64,000 nucleotides of DNA from an uncultured Parabacteroides sp. (GCA_949298575.1 CASFXH010000007.1:1-64000); one strand, 5' to 3'. Shown: positions 18,530 through 27,477, counted from the first letter of the stretch. Notes: generated from the sequence alone by a model not told the origin. Program-made: numbers and translations.

Positions 18530-21500
18530 TTAGAAATTCAGTTTCAAGCCGATCATGTAAGAACGGGTTTTCGGGTAATACGTGTTGCTCCAGTCGATGC
18601 CCGGCGTCAAGCCTCCCAGGGAGACTTCCGGGTCGGTGCCGTCGTAGCCCGTGATCGTGAAGACGTTGTTGCATGTCGCGTAGAGCGTCAAATTGTTGAC
18701 CCAATCCCCGAAGTTGCCGAAGTTGTAGGCCAGCGAGAGCGTCGACAAGCGGAGGTAACTGCCGTTCTCGAGGTAACGGTCGGAGGGCGTTTGCGCGTTC
18801 ACGTCGCTGAACTTTTGCTCGGTGATGTTCGACATGACGTTCTTGCCCGAAGTCACGAGCGAGATCGCGTTGTATTGGGCGTGCATCGCGTTGAAGATCT
18901 GGTTGCCCAGAACGCCTTGGAAGAAGAGGTTGAGCGACCAGTTCTTGTAAGTCAGGGCGTTGTTCCAGCCGTATGTCAATTTCGGTTGCGCGCTGCCGGT
19001 CTTGGTCTGGTCGGTCTCTTGCGGAGCGGTCGTCACCTCGCCCGTGCGCTCACCCGTCTCCGGATCGTGGACGTAGAATTGCGAGACGCCTTCCTCGTTA
19101 TACCCGGCCCATTCCAAGGTATAGAATTGTCCGATGGGCGATCCTTCCATCAGGCGCTGCACGTACTTGTCGCTATTGCCGGCGATCCCGGGGTAAGCCA
19201 TCGGGATATAGTCGACCGAGAATTGCTCGTTCGAAAGTTTCTCGACCACGTTGCTGTTATGCGCCAGGTTGAGGGTCGTGCTCCATTGGAAATCTTTCGT
19301 GCGGACAGGCACGGCGTTGATCGTGATCTCAATACCTTGGTTGCGAATGTCGCCCACGTTCGCGGTCATCGTGTTGAAAGGATAACGGTTCGTGGAGACG
19401 GGATAGTAGTAGATCAAATCGCTCGTGCGCTTGTCGTAATACTCGATCGTACCATTCAAACGGCTATTGAAGAAGGCGAAATCCAAACCGATGTTGAGCA
19501 TGCCCGTACGCTCCCACTTGAGGTCCGGATTGGCGTTGTTCGTCGCCGCGAGCGTATGCTTGTTCGACGTGTTCCCGTTCGAGTCGGTGTAGCTGAACCA
19601 GCCCGAGGCGCCGTAGGTCTCGATCGCCGTGTACGCGTCGAAGCCCAGCGAGTTACCGCTGACACCATAGCCCACGCGCAACTTCAAGTCGTCGAATACG
19701 TCCAGATCCTTGATAAAATCTTCCTCGCTCAAGCGCCATGCCGCGGAAACAGAGGGGAAGGTCGCCCAACGATTGTTCACGCCGAAAGCCGAGGAGCCAT
19801 CCCGGCGGACTGTCGCCTGAAAGCTATACTTGCTGTTGAAGACATAATTCAAACGACCGTAGAAAGAGATCATGCGCAAGGTGGATTCCGCCCCGCTCTG
19901 CACGCCGTCGATGCCATCGATCGTATTCGCGTAAGTCAGGTTGTAGTACTTGACATCATCGTTGTAAAAATCACGAACCGTCAAGCCAAAGCCATCGTTG
20001 CTGTTATTCTCTTCCCAGGAATATCCCAACATGACGCCCAAGCGATGCTTCTCGGCGATCGTCACGTCGTAATTCACATAAGTCTCAAACACGCTCCGGT
20101 TGTCAAAATAAGTATTACGGGTCGCCTGGCCGTTGTTGCGGACATATTGCGACTTCGTGGAGTGGTATTCGCTGTAGGTGCTTTGATCCGTACTGTAAGA
20201 GTAGTTGGCACTCCACGTCAGGCCATCGATAATCTTCAAGTCGGCCTTACCCGTGAACATCAAATTCTTATTGACCGTCTTCTGGACATCCTCGTTGATG
20301 AGGGACAGGGGGTTGTAATAATTCGTGACGCCAAAAGACTCATACCACGAGCCATCCTCATCGCGGATCGGCTGCGTCGGGGAATAATAGAGCATCGCGT
20401 CGATCACGTTCTGCGAGCCGCGCTCGTCGTCGTTGCGGATCGCGTTGTTGCCACCGCTCTCGTGGTGCGTGGACTGGCTGGCGTTCACGCCCAACGCTAA
20501 CGTCAGGTGGTCATTCAAGACCGTCGATTGCGCCAATGCCCGAGCGTTAAAACGGTTCATGTCCGAACCCCGGATCACGCCTTGCCGGTCGATATAGTTC
20601 AAGCTGACACTGTAGTTGGACTTTTCATTACCACCACTCACGGAGAGGTTATGGTTGTGCGAGACGCCAAGACGCTGCACCTCGTCTTGCCAATTGGTAT
20701 CCGCGCCCTCGTCGTTCGGCAAGGTGTAATTATTGGCTTGCGCGTAAGCCCGGACTTCCGACGCCGACATCATGTCGATATTCTTCATCACCTTGTCGAA
20801 AGCGACATACGCGTTGTAGTTCACGCTGACCCGACCGGCCTTGCCCCGTTTGGTGGTGATGATGATGACACCGTTCGCCGCCTTCGATCCGTAGATCGCG
20901 GTAGCCGTCGCGTCGCGCAAGACATCGATCGTCTCGATATCGTCCGGCGAGACAAAAGAAAGATCCATACCCGGTACGCCATCAATAATATAATAAGGTT
21001 CCATCGCCGCGCCCTCACGAAGGGTCGAAGCGCCACGAAGGGTAATGGACGACGACTGGTTCGGGTCGCTCGATTGCGTAATGGTCAAACCGGCGACTTT
21101 ACCTTGCAACAATTGCGAGGGATCAGTATACACACCCACATTCATGTCTTCCGACTGGATCGTGGAGATGGAGCTGGTCACATCTTTCCGACGCATCGTA
21201 CCGTAACCGACGACAACGACCTCATCGAGCAGTTCCAAATCTTCTTTTAACGTAACCTGTACGGAAACGCCCGCCGCGACCTCCGTGGTCTGATAACCAA
21301 TATAGGAAACGACCAATGTCGCTCCAGCATCCACGTTCGACAAGCTGAAATGGCCATCGATGTCCGTAACCACACCATTCGTCGTACCCGCCACGACCAC
21401 GTTGGCGCCGATCACCGGCAGGCCCGCCTCGTCAACCACCGTACCTTGCACGGTAATTTTCTCTTGCGATCCAACCGCGAACATCTCGCTCCGGTTATCG

Positions 21501-21592
21501 TCGCCATTTCGTTCTGGCATCGCGTAAATAGAATAGGGCGTGGCGACCGCGAGGAGGGTCGCGGCAACAGCCGCTTTCTTCAAGTTTCTCAT
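18530..21592 (-). CDS. SusC/RagA-family TonB-linked outer-membrane transporter
   Basis: The 1020-residue protein has a signal peptide, a CarboxypepD_reg-like domain (about 48-125), the TonB box region and Bacteroidetes SusC signature LDEVVVVGYGTMRRKDVTSS (about 136-155), the plug (about 155-265, ending KAANGVIIITTKRG) and a 22-strand barrel ending in LNF. It imports a ligand captured by the SusD partner using TonB energy. It is 33 bases downstream of the PHP phosphoesterase gene without a visible promoter in between, so the three genes look like one operon. Confidence 0.96.
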   Translation of the reverse strand: MRNLKKAAVAATLLAVATPYSIYAMPERNGDDNRSEMFAVGSQEKITVQGTVVDEAGLPVIGANVVVAGTTNGVVTDIDGHFSLSNVDAGATLVVSYIGYQTTEVAAGVSVQVTLKEDLELLDEVVVVGYGTMRRKDVTSSISTIQSEDMNVGVYTDPSQLLQGKVAGLTITQSSDPNQSSSITLRGASTLREGAAMEPYYIIDGVPGMDLSFVSPDDIETIDVLRDATATAIYGSKAANGVIIITTKRGKAGRVSVNYNAYVAFDKVMKNIDMMSASEVRAYAQANNYTLPNDEGADTNWQDEVQRLGVSHNHNLSVSGGNEKSNYSVSLNYIDRQGVIRGSDMNRFNARALAQSTVLNDHLTLALGVNASQSTHHESGGNNAIRNDDERGSQNVIDAMLYYSPTQPIRDEDGSWYESFGVTNYYNPLSLINEDVQKTVNKNLMFTGKADLKIIDGLTWSANYSYSTDQSTYSEYHSTKSQYVRNNGQATRNTYFDNRSVFETYVNYDVTIAEKHRLGVMLGYSWEENNSNDGFGLTVRDFYNDDVKYYNLTYANTIDGIDGVQSGAESTLRMISFYGRLNYVFNSKYSFQATVRRDGSSAFGVNNRWATFPSVSAAWRLSEEDFIKDLDVFDDLKLRVGYGVSGNSLGFDAYTAIETYGASGWFSYTDSNGNTSNKHTLAATNNANPDLKWERTGMLNIGLDFAFFNSRLNGTIEYYDKRTSDLIYYYPVSTNRYPFNTMTANVGDIRNQGIEITINAVPVRTKDFQWSTTLNLAHNSNVVEKLSNEQFSVDYIPMAYPGIAGNSDKYVQRLMEGSPIGQFYTLEWAGYNEEGVSQFYVHDPETGERTGEVTTAPQETDQTKTGSAQPKLTYGWNNALTYKNWSLNLFFQGVLGNQIFNAMHAQYNAISLVTSGKNVMSNITEQKFSDVNAQTPSDRYLENGSYLRLSTLSLAYNFGNFGDWVNNLTLYATCNNVFTITGYDGTDPEVSLGGLTPGIDWSNTYYPKTRSYMIGLKLNF

Positions 21593-21625
21593 ACTCTTTT
21601 CAATATTTATAAATGATATTTCGTC

Positions 21626-23146
21626 TTAGTTGATCTCACAAAATATGGGGTTGGAATAAAACCATTGGTCGTTGAGGGCTTTCTCCGCCGTATTGACACC
21701 CTCGTCGGGCAAGGGATTCCCCTCGGCGTCGGTCTCGCCCGGCGTATTGGGCGCGAGATGAGTGCCCCGGAGGCGATAATAAGTCTTTTTCGCTTGGGGC
21801 GTCAAGGAATATTCGATCGTGAGGAAACCATCGTCGGTCCGTTTCCAATCCTTTTCGGTGAAACGGGCGATAACTTCGGTCGTCGCGACGTGATCCTGTT
21901 GATAGGCTTCCGTTCCCGGAGCGGCTTTCGGAGAAACTTTCCCGGCGATCAGATCGATATGATGAAGAGGATGTCCGGATTGGGGATTCTCTTTAACCTT
22001 TATCGTCAAGACGACCTTCTCGCCCGACTTGACTTTCGCCGTCTCGCCCATCGTCGAACGCCCTAGCGTGAAACGCAAATCTTGAATGAAATTACCGCCC
22101 ACCACGAAGCAATTGCCCGAACGCAAATAGTCCGCGAGTCGCGTCGGTTCGATTCGCTCCGGCAAGAACAGATAGGTCTTGTTGTATTCGCCCGGCAAGA
22201 AATCCGAATTCAGGTTATGAAAATCAGAGCAGGTGAACAACCACCAATGACGGCCTTCCGAAAGGAGCGCGTCCCACAAACCTCCGACTTGGGCGACCAT
22301 CAAGCCGGCGCCACCGTAAGTATAAGTGCCATACGTATTGTTTCTCGACGCGTATTCCCCGCGGTCCTTGCTGCGTTGATGTCCCGGAATGCCTTCAAAG
22401 CCAAAACAGATGGTCGGCGCGAGATCGTTCATCTCCCGGAAATCAGCGGCGCTCCAGCGGTTCTTCCGATCGGGGTGGGCAGGAATGACCCAACTGGTCA
22501 TCGGGTAGTTTTCCTTCAGCCAAGCGATGGCCTCGATGGCTTTCTCGTGCCCGTCGGACGTGGACTTCTTCCAACCATGGCGACTCGTTCCTCCTTCCTC
22601 ATCACGATCGCGGAGGTCGAAACGGTACTCAAACTCAGCGAGCGGAAGGCAATTGGGCTTCGCCGCGTCGAACTGCCCGTCAAGGATCGTCACGCTGGCA
22701 TGTTCATGTCCCGGCACGTTCCACTCGACGCCTTGAATCAAGGTCTTTTGGGGATAGACCTCAGCCCGCAGCCGCAGGATTTCCGGGAAAGTGTATTCTG
22801 TCAAGGTCTGCCAGCGCCACATGGCGATCCGGTCTGGTTCCTCGGGATTGGGGCCGCCGATCACCTGGTCCGCGGTCCAACGAATGAATTGTCCCTTGTC
22901 TTTTCCGGAGATCAAGCCATTATAAGGAGAGGGCCCCCCATGTTCACTGTTGGCCCACCAAGCCAGCCCAATGCTGTCGCACGCCTCGAAATCGAAACCT
23001 AAACTATGTTCTCCATCGCTGAAAGTGGTGTGTTGATGGAAATCACACAAACGGTAAGCGCCTTCCCGTTCTTGGGCGTAAACCGCCACCGCGCTCATGA
23101 CATATCCCAATGTCAAGATGTTAATGAATCGCCAAATTCTTTTCAT
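21626..23146 (-). CDS. secreted PHP-domain phosphoesterase-like protein
   Basis: I choose the ATG at 23146 rather than one 72 bases upstream because it begins a proper signal peptide (MKRIWRFINILTLGYV, cleavage after YAQ). The mature protein opens with CDFHQHTTFSDG, the metal-binding His-x-His of PHP phosphoesterases (H37, H39 from this start), with further candidate ligands in VEWNVPGHEHAS, VIPAHPDR and FTCSDFHNLN. The final 130 residues form a beta-rich C-terminal domain. Length 506. It likely hydrolyses a phosphoester outside the cytoplasm. It is first in an operon with SusC/SusD. A minus-strand TACTTTCG lies at 23167-23174. Confidence 0.8.
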   Translation of the reverse strand: MKRIWRFINILTLGYVMSAVAVYAQEREGAYRLCDFHQHTTFSDGEHSLGFDFEACDSIGLAWWANSEHGGPSPYNGLISGKDKGQFIRWTADQVIGGPNPEEPDRIAMWRWQTLTEYTFPEILRLRAEVYPQKTLIQGVEWNVPGHEHASVTILDGQFDAAKPNCLPLAEFEYRFDLRDRDEEGGTSRHGWKKSTSDGHEKAIEAIAWLKENYPMTSWVIPAHPDRKNRWSAADFREMNDLAPTICFGFEGIPGHQRSKDRGEYASRNNTYGTYTYGGAGLMVAQVGGLWDALLSEGRHWWLFTCSDFHNLNSDFLPGEYNKTYLFLPERIEPTRLADYLRSGNCFVVGGNFIQDLRFTLGRSTMGETAKVKSGEKVVLTIKVKENPQSGHPLHHIDLIAGKVSPKAAPGTEAYQQDHVATTEVIARFTEKDWKRTDDGFLTIEYSLTPQAKKTYYRLRGTHLAPNTPGETDAEGNPLPDEGVNTAEKALNDQWFYSNPIFCEIN

Positions 23147-23327
23147 TTCATTTATTTTTACGACCGCGAAAGTAAAGGGGGCATATTTCTTCGTTTTGAC
23201 GGGATCTTGACAGGCCAATAACGATCACTTTAATTTCATGTAACAAACACCGCTCCTTGGGGGAACCGGAAAAAGGGCGTAATTTCGCGTGCTCCTTCCC
23301 GGAGCGAGCGTGTAGAGGATTTCAAAT

Positions 23328-24560
23328 ATGGCTATCGTAAAAATTTTGTACTCGAAAATCAAGGGGCATCCCCAACTGACCGAGGGAACGGCCTACATGG
23401 TCTTGTTCGCCATCAGTCTTTCCCATTTGTTGAACGACATGATCCAATCGGTGATCCCGGCGATCTACCCGATCCTGAAAGACAAGTTCGGCTTCACCTT
23501 CGCGCAGATCGGGCTGATCACGCTGGTCTTCCAAACCACCTCGTCGATCCTGCAACCCTTCACGGGCTGGTATGCCGACAAGCATCCCAAGCCTTATGCC
23601 TTGTCGATCGGGATGCTCTTCACGCTGACGGGGCTTTGCCTGCTGGCCTCCGCGCGTACCTTCGCGTTGATCCTGCTCTCGGTGAGTGTCATCGGATGGG
23701 GATCGTCGGTGTTTCATCCGGAAGCGACCCGGATCACGCGACTGGCCTCGGGCGGGAAGAAGAGTTTGGCGCAGTCGATCTTTCAAGTCGGGGGCAATGG
23801 GGGAAGCGCTTTAGGTCCCTTGCTAGCCGCCTTGATCGTCCTGCCTTATGGCCAAGGGGCGATCGGCTGGTTCGCCTTGGCGGCGATTCTCGCGGCGTTG
23901 GTCCTGGCCCGGATCGGAAGCTGGTATCAAGAGAAGCTCGCGGATGGCGTCCGGCATCCCAAGCGCACGGCCGCGTCCCTCACGCCTCCTTTCTCAAGAC
24001 AGACAACCCGGCGGGCCTTGCTCATCCTCGTCCTGCTCGTCTTCTCGAAATATTTCTATAACGCCTGCATGACGAGCTATTTCACCTTCTTCCTGATGGA
24101 CAAGTTCAGCGTCTCCGTGCAAGACGCGCAGTTCTGTCTTTTCGTCTACCTGCTCGCTTTCGCGATCGGAACGCTGGCGGGAGGCGTCTTGGGCGACCGG
24201 TTCGATCGCAAGTACGTCATCTGGGGTTCTATCCTGGGCGCCGCGCCCTTCGCGTTGCTGTTGCCCTATGTCAACCTGTTCTGGACGATCGTCCTGGCGG
24301 GACTGACGGGCTTGATCATCGCTTCGGCCTTCTCCGCGATCGTAGTCTACGCGACCGACTTGCTTCCCCATAAGGTCGGGCTGGTCGCCGGGGTCTTCTT
24401 CGGGTTGATGTTCGGCTTGGGCGGCTTAGGCTCCACTTTCTTCGGCTGGCTCGCCGACCAGACGAGCGTCGGGTTCATCTTCGAGGTGAGCGCTTGGCTA
24501 CCTTTGCTCGGCATCGTGGCGGGCTTCCTTCCGAATGGACGGACGAAGGTGGGTATATAA
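23328..24560 (+). CDS. MFS exporter, fosmidomycin-resistance (Fsr) type
   Basis: The 410-residue protein has 12 predicted helices. The N-terminal phrase SLSHLLNDMIQSVIPAIYPILKDKFGFTFAQIGLITLVFQTTSSILQP is characteristic of the Fsr branch, as are GWGSSVFHPEATRI (around 125) and QVGGNGGSALGPLLAAL (around 150). Fsr relatives export fosmidomycin and related small molecules; the natural substrate here is unknown. It is divergent from the PHP-SusCD operon. A weak promoter-like TAATTTCG lies at about 23280. Confidence 0.9.
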   Translation: MAIVKILYSKIKGHPQLTEGTAYMVLFAISLSHLLNDMIQSVIPAIYPILKDKFGFTFAQIGLITLVFQTTSSILQPFTGWYADKHPKPYALSIGMLFTLTGLCLLASARTFALILLSVSVIGWGSSVFHPEATRITRLASGGKKSLAQSIFQVGGNGGSALGPLLAALIVLPYGQGAIGWFALAAILAALVLARIGSWYQEKLADGVRHPKRTAASLTPPFSRQTTRRALLILVLLVFSKYFYNACMTSYFTFFLMDKFSVSVQDAQFCLFVYLLAFAIGTLAGGVLGDRFDRKYVIWGSILGAAPFALLLPYVNLFWTIVLAGLTGLIIASAFSAIVVYATDLLPHKVGLVAGVFFGLMFGLGGLGSTFFGWLADQTSVGFIFEVSAWLPLLGIVAGFLPNGRTKVGI

Positions 24561-24627
24561 TATATAGGTAGTCCACATACTATCCAATAATCCAAACTAT
24601 CCGGTATCCGGCGCGAAAAGGAATCAA

Positions 24628-24654
24628 TAAAAAAGCCGGGCACCATGGCCCGGC
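24628..24654 (-). terminator. terminator of hicAB
   Basis: Perfect 7-bp stem GCCGGGC/GCCCGGC (24635-24654) with a 6-base loop; on the minus strand it is followed by TTTTTT. It lies 8 bases past the hicB stop. Confidence 0.8.
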
Positions 24655-24662
24655 CAGACAAA

Positions 24663-25061
24663 TCAAACTAATCTCAATTGGGTGAACTCATGCCCCAACG
24701 CATGAATTCCATCTTCTATCCTTTTCATCTGCGATTCGGAGATGTACGTCCCCCCTTTTTTGTATTGCCTTAAAAGAGCTTCGTTTATGCCAAGATACCT
24801 CGCGAAAGCGCTCACGTTAATCATGTTGTAATACTCGAAAAGGGATGAGACATCAAAACGGAAGGTAGGCTCCTCATCCAATGCGGCAGGAGGAACGATT
24901 CCAGCTTCCTCGCAAGCCGATTTGGTCTCTTGGACGGAATTGAAGAAATCGTCTTTCGCCTCCCTGACCGTATCACCGGATCCGATGATCGACAAACCTT
25001 CTTCATCCGTATTGTACGCGATATAAGATCCATCTTTCTGTTTTTCGATAGCCACATTCAT
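24663..25061 (-). CDS. hicB: HicB-type antitoxin
   Basis: The 132-residue protein has the HicB RNase-H-like fold (residues 1-75: KDGSYIAYNTDEEGLSIIGSGDTVREAKDDFFNSVQ) followed by a C-terminal helix-turn-helix (about 80-125: INVSAFARYLGINEALLRQYKKGGTYISESQMKRI), so it should bind both the toxin and its own operator. It follows hicA with a 15-base gap. Confidence 0.87.
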   Translation of the reverse strand: MNVAIEKQKDGSYIAYNTDEEGLSIIGSGDTVREAKDDFFNSVQETKSACEEAGIVPPAALDEEPTFRFDVSSLFEYYNMINVSAFARYLGINEALLRQYKKGGTYISESQMKRIEDGIHALGHEFTQLRLV

Positions 25062-25076
25062 AATCTCAAATCTTAA

Positions 25077-25289
25077 TTAAATAGTTATCATAAACAGGGA
25101 ACCGGGATCAGAACCCGATTTCCTTTTTAATTTTCGCATCAAGCCCGGACGCACCTCTTGCGACCAGTGCCGCTCGATCAAGATGATTTTCCAACTTTGA
25201 CGGTTCACATAAATATCGTGTTTTCCACCGTGCTTCAGAAGCTCAAACCCTTTCTCGACAGCTTTCTTTCTTATCTCGTTCCAATTCAT
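25077..25289 (-). CDS. hicA: HicA-type mRNA interferase toxin
   Basis: The 70-residue protein matches the HicA double-stranded-RNA-binding-like fold: EIRKKAVEKGFELLKHGGKHDIYVN, where the GGKH His (H24) sits at the catalytic position, then RHWSQEVRPGLMRKLKR in place of the usual RHxxxEIxxGT. The last 11 residues look like a variable extension. The toxin gene is first, as normal for hicAB. A promoter lies just upstream. Confidence 0.82.
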   Translation of the reverse strand: MNWNEIRKKAVEKGFELLKHGGKHDIYVNRQSWKIILIERHWSQEVRPGLMRKLKRKSGSDPGSLFMITI

Positions 25290-25320
25290 GCGCTCTTTTC
25301 TTGATTTTCAGCACTCGCCA

Positions 25321-25348
25321 CAAAAGTATAACATTTCCGTAATACAAA
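25321..25348 (-). promoter_or_regulatory. probable hicAB promoter
   Basis: On the minus strand TTTG (25345-25348), 16 bases, then TACTTTTG (25321-25328), an exact TAnnTTTG; the hicA start is 32 bases downstream. The spacer is slightly short. Confidence 0.6.
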
Positions 25349-25490
25349 CAAGCGATTTCTCGTTTCAATCATGGCGTCAATCCAAATTCCTCCAAATAGA
25401 ATGATACGCCGAATAGCATTTTCACAGCGTTTCTCTTGGGAAAGCTACCCCTATTGGCTAAATTCGCGTATCACTTTAAACATGACGCTT

Positions 25491-25730
25491 ATGCATGATT
25501 TACGGATACTCGATGTCGACTATTTAGGCGAGTACACCTTAAAGATTAAATTCAGCGACGGGGTGGTCAAAATCGTGGACCTGAAGCCATACCTTACCGG
25601 CGAGGTGTTCGGCGAGTTGCTGGATAAGGAGAAATTCATCCAGTATGGCCTGACCCGTGTCACGATCGAATGGGCTAACGGGGCTGATCTGGCTCCCGAA
25701 TTCCTGTACGAGATCGGGACCGCGGCGTAG
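25491..25730 (+). CDS. DUF2442-family protein
   Basis: I place the start at the ATG of MHDLRILDVDYLGEYTLKIKF (25491); ATG at 25482 is equally possible, while the open frame back to 25371 reads as non-coding. The 79 residues carry the DUF2442 pattern: a strand pair, FSDGVVKIVDLKPYLTG, and TIEWANGADLAPEFLYE. These proteins are often encoded beside a DUF4160 partner in toxin-antitoxin-like pairs; I see no partner here, so it is an orphan. Function unknown. Confidence 0.75.
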   Translation: MHDLRILDVDYLGEYTLKIKFSDGVVKIVDLKPYLTGEVFGELLDKEKFIQYGLTRVTIEWANGADLAPEFLYEIGTAA

Positions 25731-25767
25731 CCCCACTTCATCTAATAAAACAAATAACACAACGATC

Positions 25768-26271
25768 ATGACACCATCCCTCTCACTCTACCCCCTCTCT
25801 ACCCCCTGCGGCCAATTGGTGCTGGGGGCTTTTGGAGATGAGCTTTGCTTTTGCGACTGGGCGGAAAGCCGTCACCACGCGCGCAACCTGCAACGTTTAC
25901 GGCAAGCTTTTGGCGCCCAAGAAGAGATCGGTCTCTCGCCCGTGATCGAGGAGGCCGGCCGACAGCTCAAGGCTTACTTCAACCGCCAACTCTCCACGTT
26001 CGACTTGCCCTTGCGCCTCTTCGGGACGCCTTTCCAGGAAAGCGTCTGGCGCGAGTTGACACGCGTTCCATACGGCAAGACCATCAGCTACGGCGAGCTG
26101 GCCACCCGTGTGGGGCACCCGACCGCCTACCGGGCCGTGGCCAACGCGAACGGGGCGAACCGGATTTCCATCATCATCCCTTGCCACCGGGTGATCGAGC
26201 GCGGCGGAGGACTGGGCGGCTACGCTGGCGGACTGCCGGCCAAGCGTTTTTTGCTTCAACTGGAGCGGTAA
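25768..26271 (+). CDS. ogt: methylated-DNA-protein cysteine methyltransferase
   Basis: The start at 25768 gives a 167-residue protein of normal Ogt/MGMT length; the longer open frame begins inside the DUF2442 gene. The suicidal alkyl acceptor is C139 in IIPCHRVI, preceded by the helix-turn-helix segment [33 protein letters not shown] (about 100-132). It removes O6-alkyl groups from guanine. No AdaA domain is present. Confidence 0.95.
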   Translation: MTPSLSLYPLSTPCGQLVLGAFGDELCFCDWAESRHHARNLQRLRQAFGAQEEIGLSPVIEEAGRQLKAYFNRQLSTFDLPLRLFGTPFQESVWRELTRVPYGKTISYGELATRVGHPTAYRAVANANGANRISIIIPCHRVIERGGGLGGYAGGLPAKRFLLQLER

Positions 26272-26330
26272 TCTCGCCGCGATCGCGTACATTTGCCCGC
26301 GATAAGTCTAATCTTAAATTCAAGAACATC

Positions 26331-26651
26331 ATGTTAATGACAACAACCAGTACCCTCGAAGGGAAACAAATCGTGACTTACTACGGCATCGCCTCCGGCG
26401 AGACCATCATCGGCGCCAACGTCTTCAAGGACTTCTTCGCCAGCATCCGCGACATCGTGGGTGGCCGCTCCGGCTCTTACGAGAAAGTCTTGCGAGAGGC
26501 TAAGGAGATCGCGCTCCGCGAGATGTGCGACCAAGCCGAGCGCATGGGCGCCAACGCCGTCATTGGGGTCGACCTCGATTATGAGACAGTTGGCGAATCC
26601 GGCTCCATGCTGATGGTCACCGCCGCCGGAACTGCCGTGCGCTATCAATAA
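26331..26651 (+). CDS. YbjQ/DUF74-family heavy-metal-binding-like protein
   Basis: The 106-residue protein has the whole YbjQ fold: [47 protein letters not shown], then [26 protein letters not shown] and [11 protein letters not shown]. The family forms pentameric beta-rings of unclear function. A second ATG two codons in is possible. TACATTTG at 26288-26295 is an exact -7 element 36 bases upstream, without a clear -33 partner. Confidence 0.9.
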   Translation: MLMTTTSTLEGKQIVTYYGIASGETIIGANVFKDFFASIRDIVGGRSGSYEKVLREAKEIALREMCDQAERMGANAVIGVDLDYETVGESGSMLMVTAAGTAVRYQ

Positions 26652-26655
26652 AGGA

Positions 26656-26771
26656 AGAATGGCACGCGGATGACACGGATGAGGCTGATTTACGCTGATT
26701 ATTTTTTGATTTACAGAGATTAAATAAATCCGCATAAATCCGCTTGATCCGTGTCATTCGTGTGCCATTCT
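26656..26771. repeat. very long imperfect hairpin between convergent genes
   Basis: AGAATGGCAC at 26656 and its complement ending at 26771 begin an inverted repeat whose arms stay paired, with scattered mismatches, for roughly 45-55 bases (ATGACACGGAT and GATTTA..GC..GATT are shared). The stem lies between the stop codons of the convergent YbjQ gene and the 69-aa gene. It may act as a bidirectional terminator or be a REP/MITE-like element. Confidence 0.85.
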
Positions 26772-26783
26772 GGATGGACAGAT

Positions 26784-26993
26784 TCACTCGGCAACGCTTC
26801 CCGTATTCGTAACGATTCTTCCAGCCGCTTCATCTTCTTCCGCGTTTTTAAACCATCGTAATACCGTGCGATAATGCGCGAGCCTGATTTCCCGCTCTTC
26901 CGGGCTTTCCTTGCGTACCTGCCGCATGCGCGCCTCGAACCGACGCGCGTCTTCCCCGAAAAGGATCGGGGTCTCCTTGATTGGTCTTGCCAT
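26784..26993 (-). CDS. conserved small hypothetical protein
   Basis: The start at 26993 gives 69 residues beginning MARPIKETPILFGEDARRFE; the frame is open 22 codons further upstream but lacks coding character. The protein is charged and helical with RKESPEEREIRLAHYRTVLRWFKNAEED in the middle. I recall similar small proteins in Bacteroides genomes, some near toxin-like genes, but no function is known. A good promoter lies upstream at 27029-27059. Confidence 0.7.
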   Translation of the reverse strand: MARPIKETPILFGEDARRFEARMRQVRKESPEEREIRLAHYRTVLRWFKNAEEDEAAGRIVTNTGSVAE

Positions 26994-27028
26994 AAGCTTT
27001 TTCCTTATTAATGTTTTGATCATTGACG

Positions 27029-27059
27029 CGAAAATAAACGATCGGCACGGTTTCCGCAA
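27029..27059 (-). promoter_or_regulatory. probable promoter of the 69-aa protein gene
   Basis: Minus strand: TTG (27057-27059), 20 bases, TATTTTCG (27029-27036), then 35 bases to the ATG at 26993. This supports the shorter start. Confidence 0.55.
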
Positions 27060-27120
27060 TGTTTGAGGCCATTAAAAATCCCTCGCAAGGGAATTTTCAG
27101 TCCCTCTAGAGGCGTTGGCA

Positions 27121-27230
27121 AACGCTTGCGCAAGCATCGGCCTACGCTTGCGGTAGCGTAAGGCTTCACTTGCGGTACTGTAGGCAAACGCTACCGCAAG
27201 CATAAGCCGATGCTTGCGCAAGCGTTATCA
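27121..27230. repeat. palindrome-core tandem array (about 23-bp period) inside a 39-bp-arm inverted repeat
   Basis: Five units start at about 27121, 27144, 27168, 27188 and 27210. Each has a near-palindromic core such as ACGCTTGCGGTAGCGT, ACGCTACCGCAAGCAT or GCTTGCGCAAGC plus a 6-8-base spacer. The whole also folds as one hairpin: 27121-27159 and 27188-27226 are complementary over 39 bp with two mismatches and a 28-base loop. Both mismatches become G-U pairs in the minus-strand RNA. It lies about 170 bases before the susC promoter. Confidence 0.9.
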
Positions 27231-27395
27231 GAAGCCAGACATGCCGGAATCCCAATGTTAAAATTACGACTCCTTTTATTTACGATTCCTATATAAACCA
27301 ATACAAATCAAGCCACTTCCGAAGTCATGCGGTTAAATATGTTTTATAACATACCGAATATCGGGAAGAAAGAAGGAAAAAACTTTGAAAAAACA

Positions 27396-27425
27396 TTTGC
27401 GTTTCTCAAAAAAGCGGTACTTTTG
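27396..27425 (+). promoter_or_regulatory. strong consensus promoter of the second susCD operon
   Basis: TTTG at 27396-27399, 18-base spacer, TACTTTTG at 27418-27425: both boxes match the Bacteroidetes consensus exactly. The remaining leader of about 48 bases before the ATG contains a small hairpin (GTGCC/GGCAC at about 27430-27446). Confidence 0.8.
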
Positions 27426-27477
27426 CGGTGTGCCCATGAAGGCACGTTAATGTTTTACGTTAACCTATTTTGTAAAT

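Noticed and set aside
16855..20500. Long plus-strand frames of about 600 codons opposite susD and susC
   Set aside because: They lie entirely antisense to well-supported genes and are rich in Arg, Val and Ala, as expected from GC-rich third positions of the real genes.
25371..25490. N-terminal extension of the DUF2442 protein
   Set aside because: The first 40 codons do not match the family and hold no signal peptide; internal ATGs fit better.
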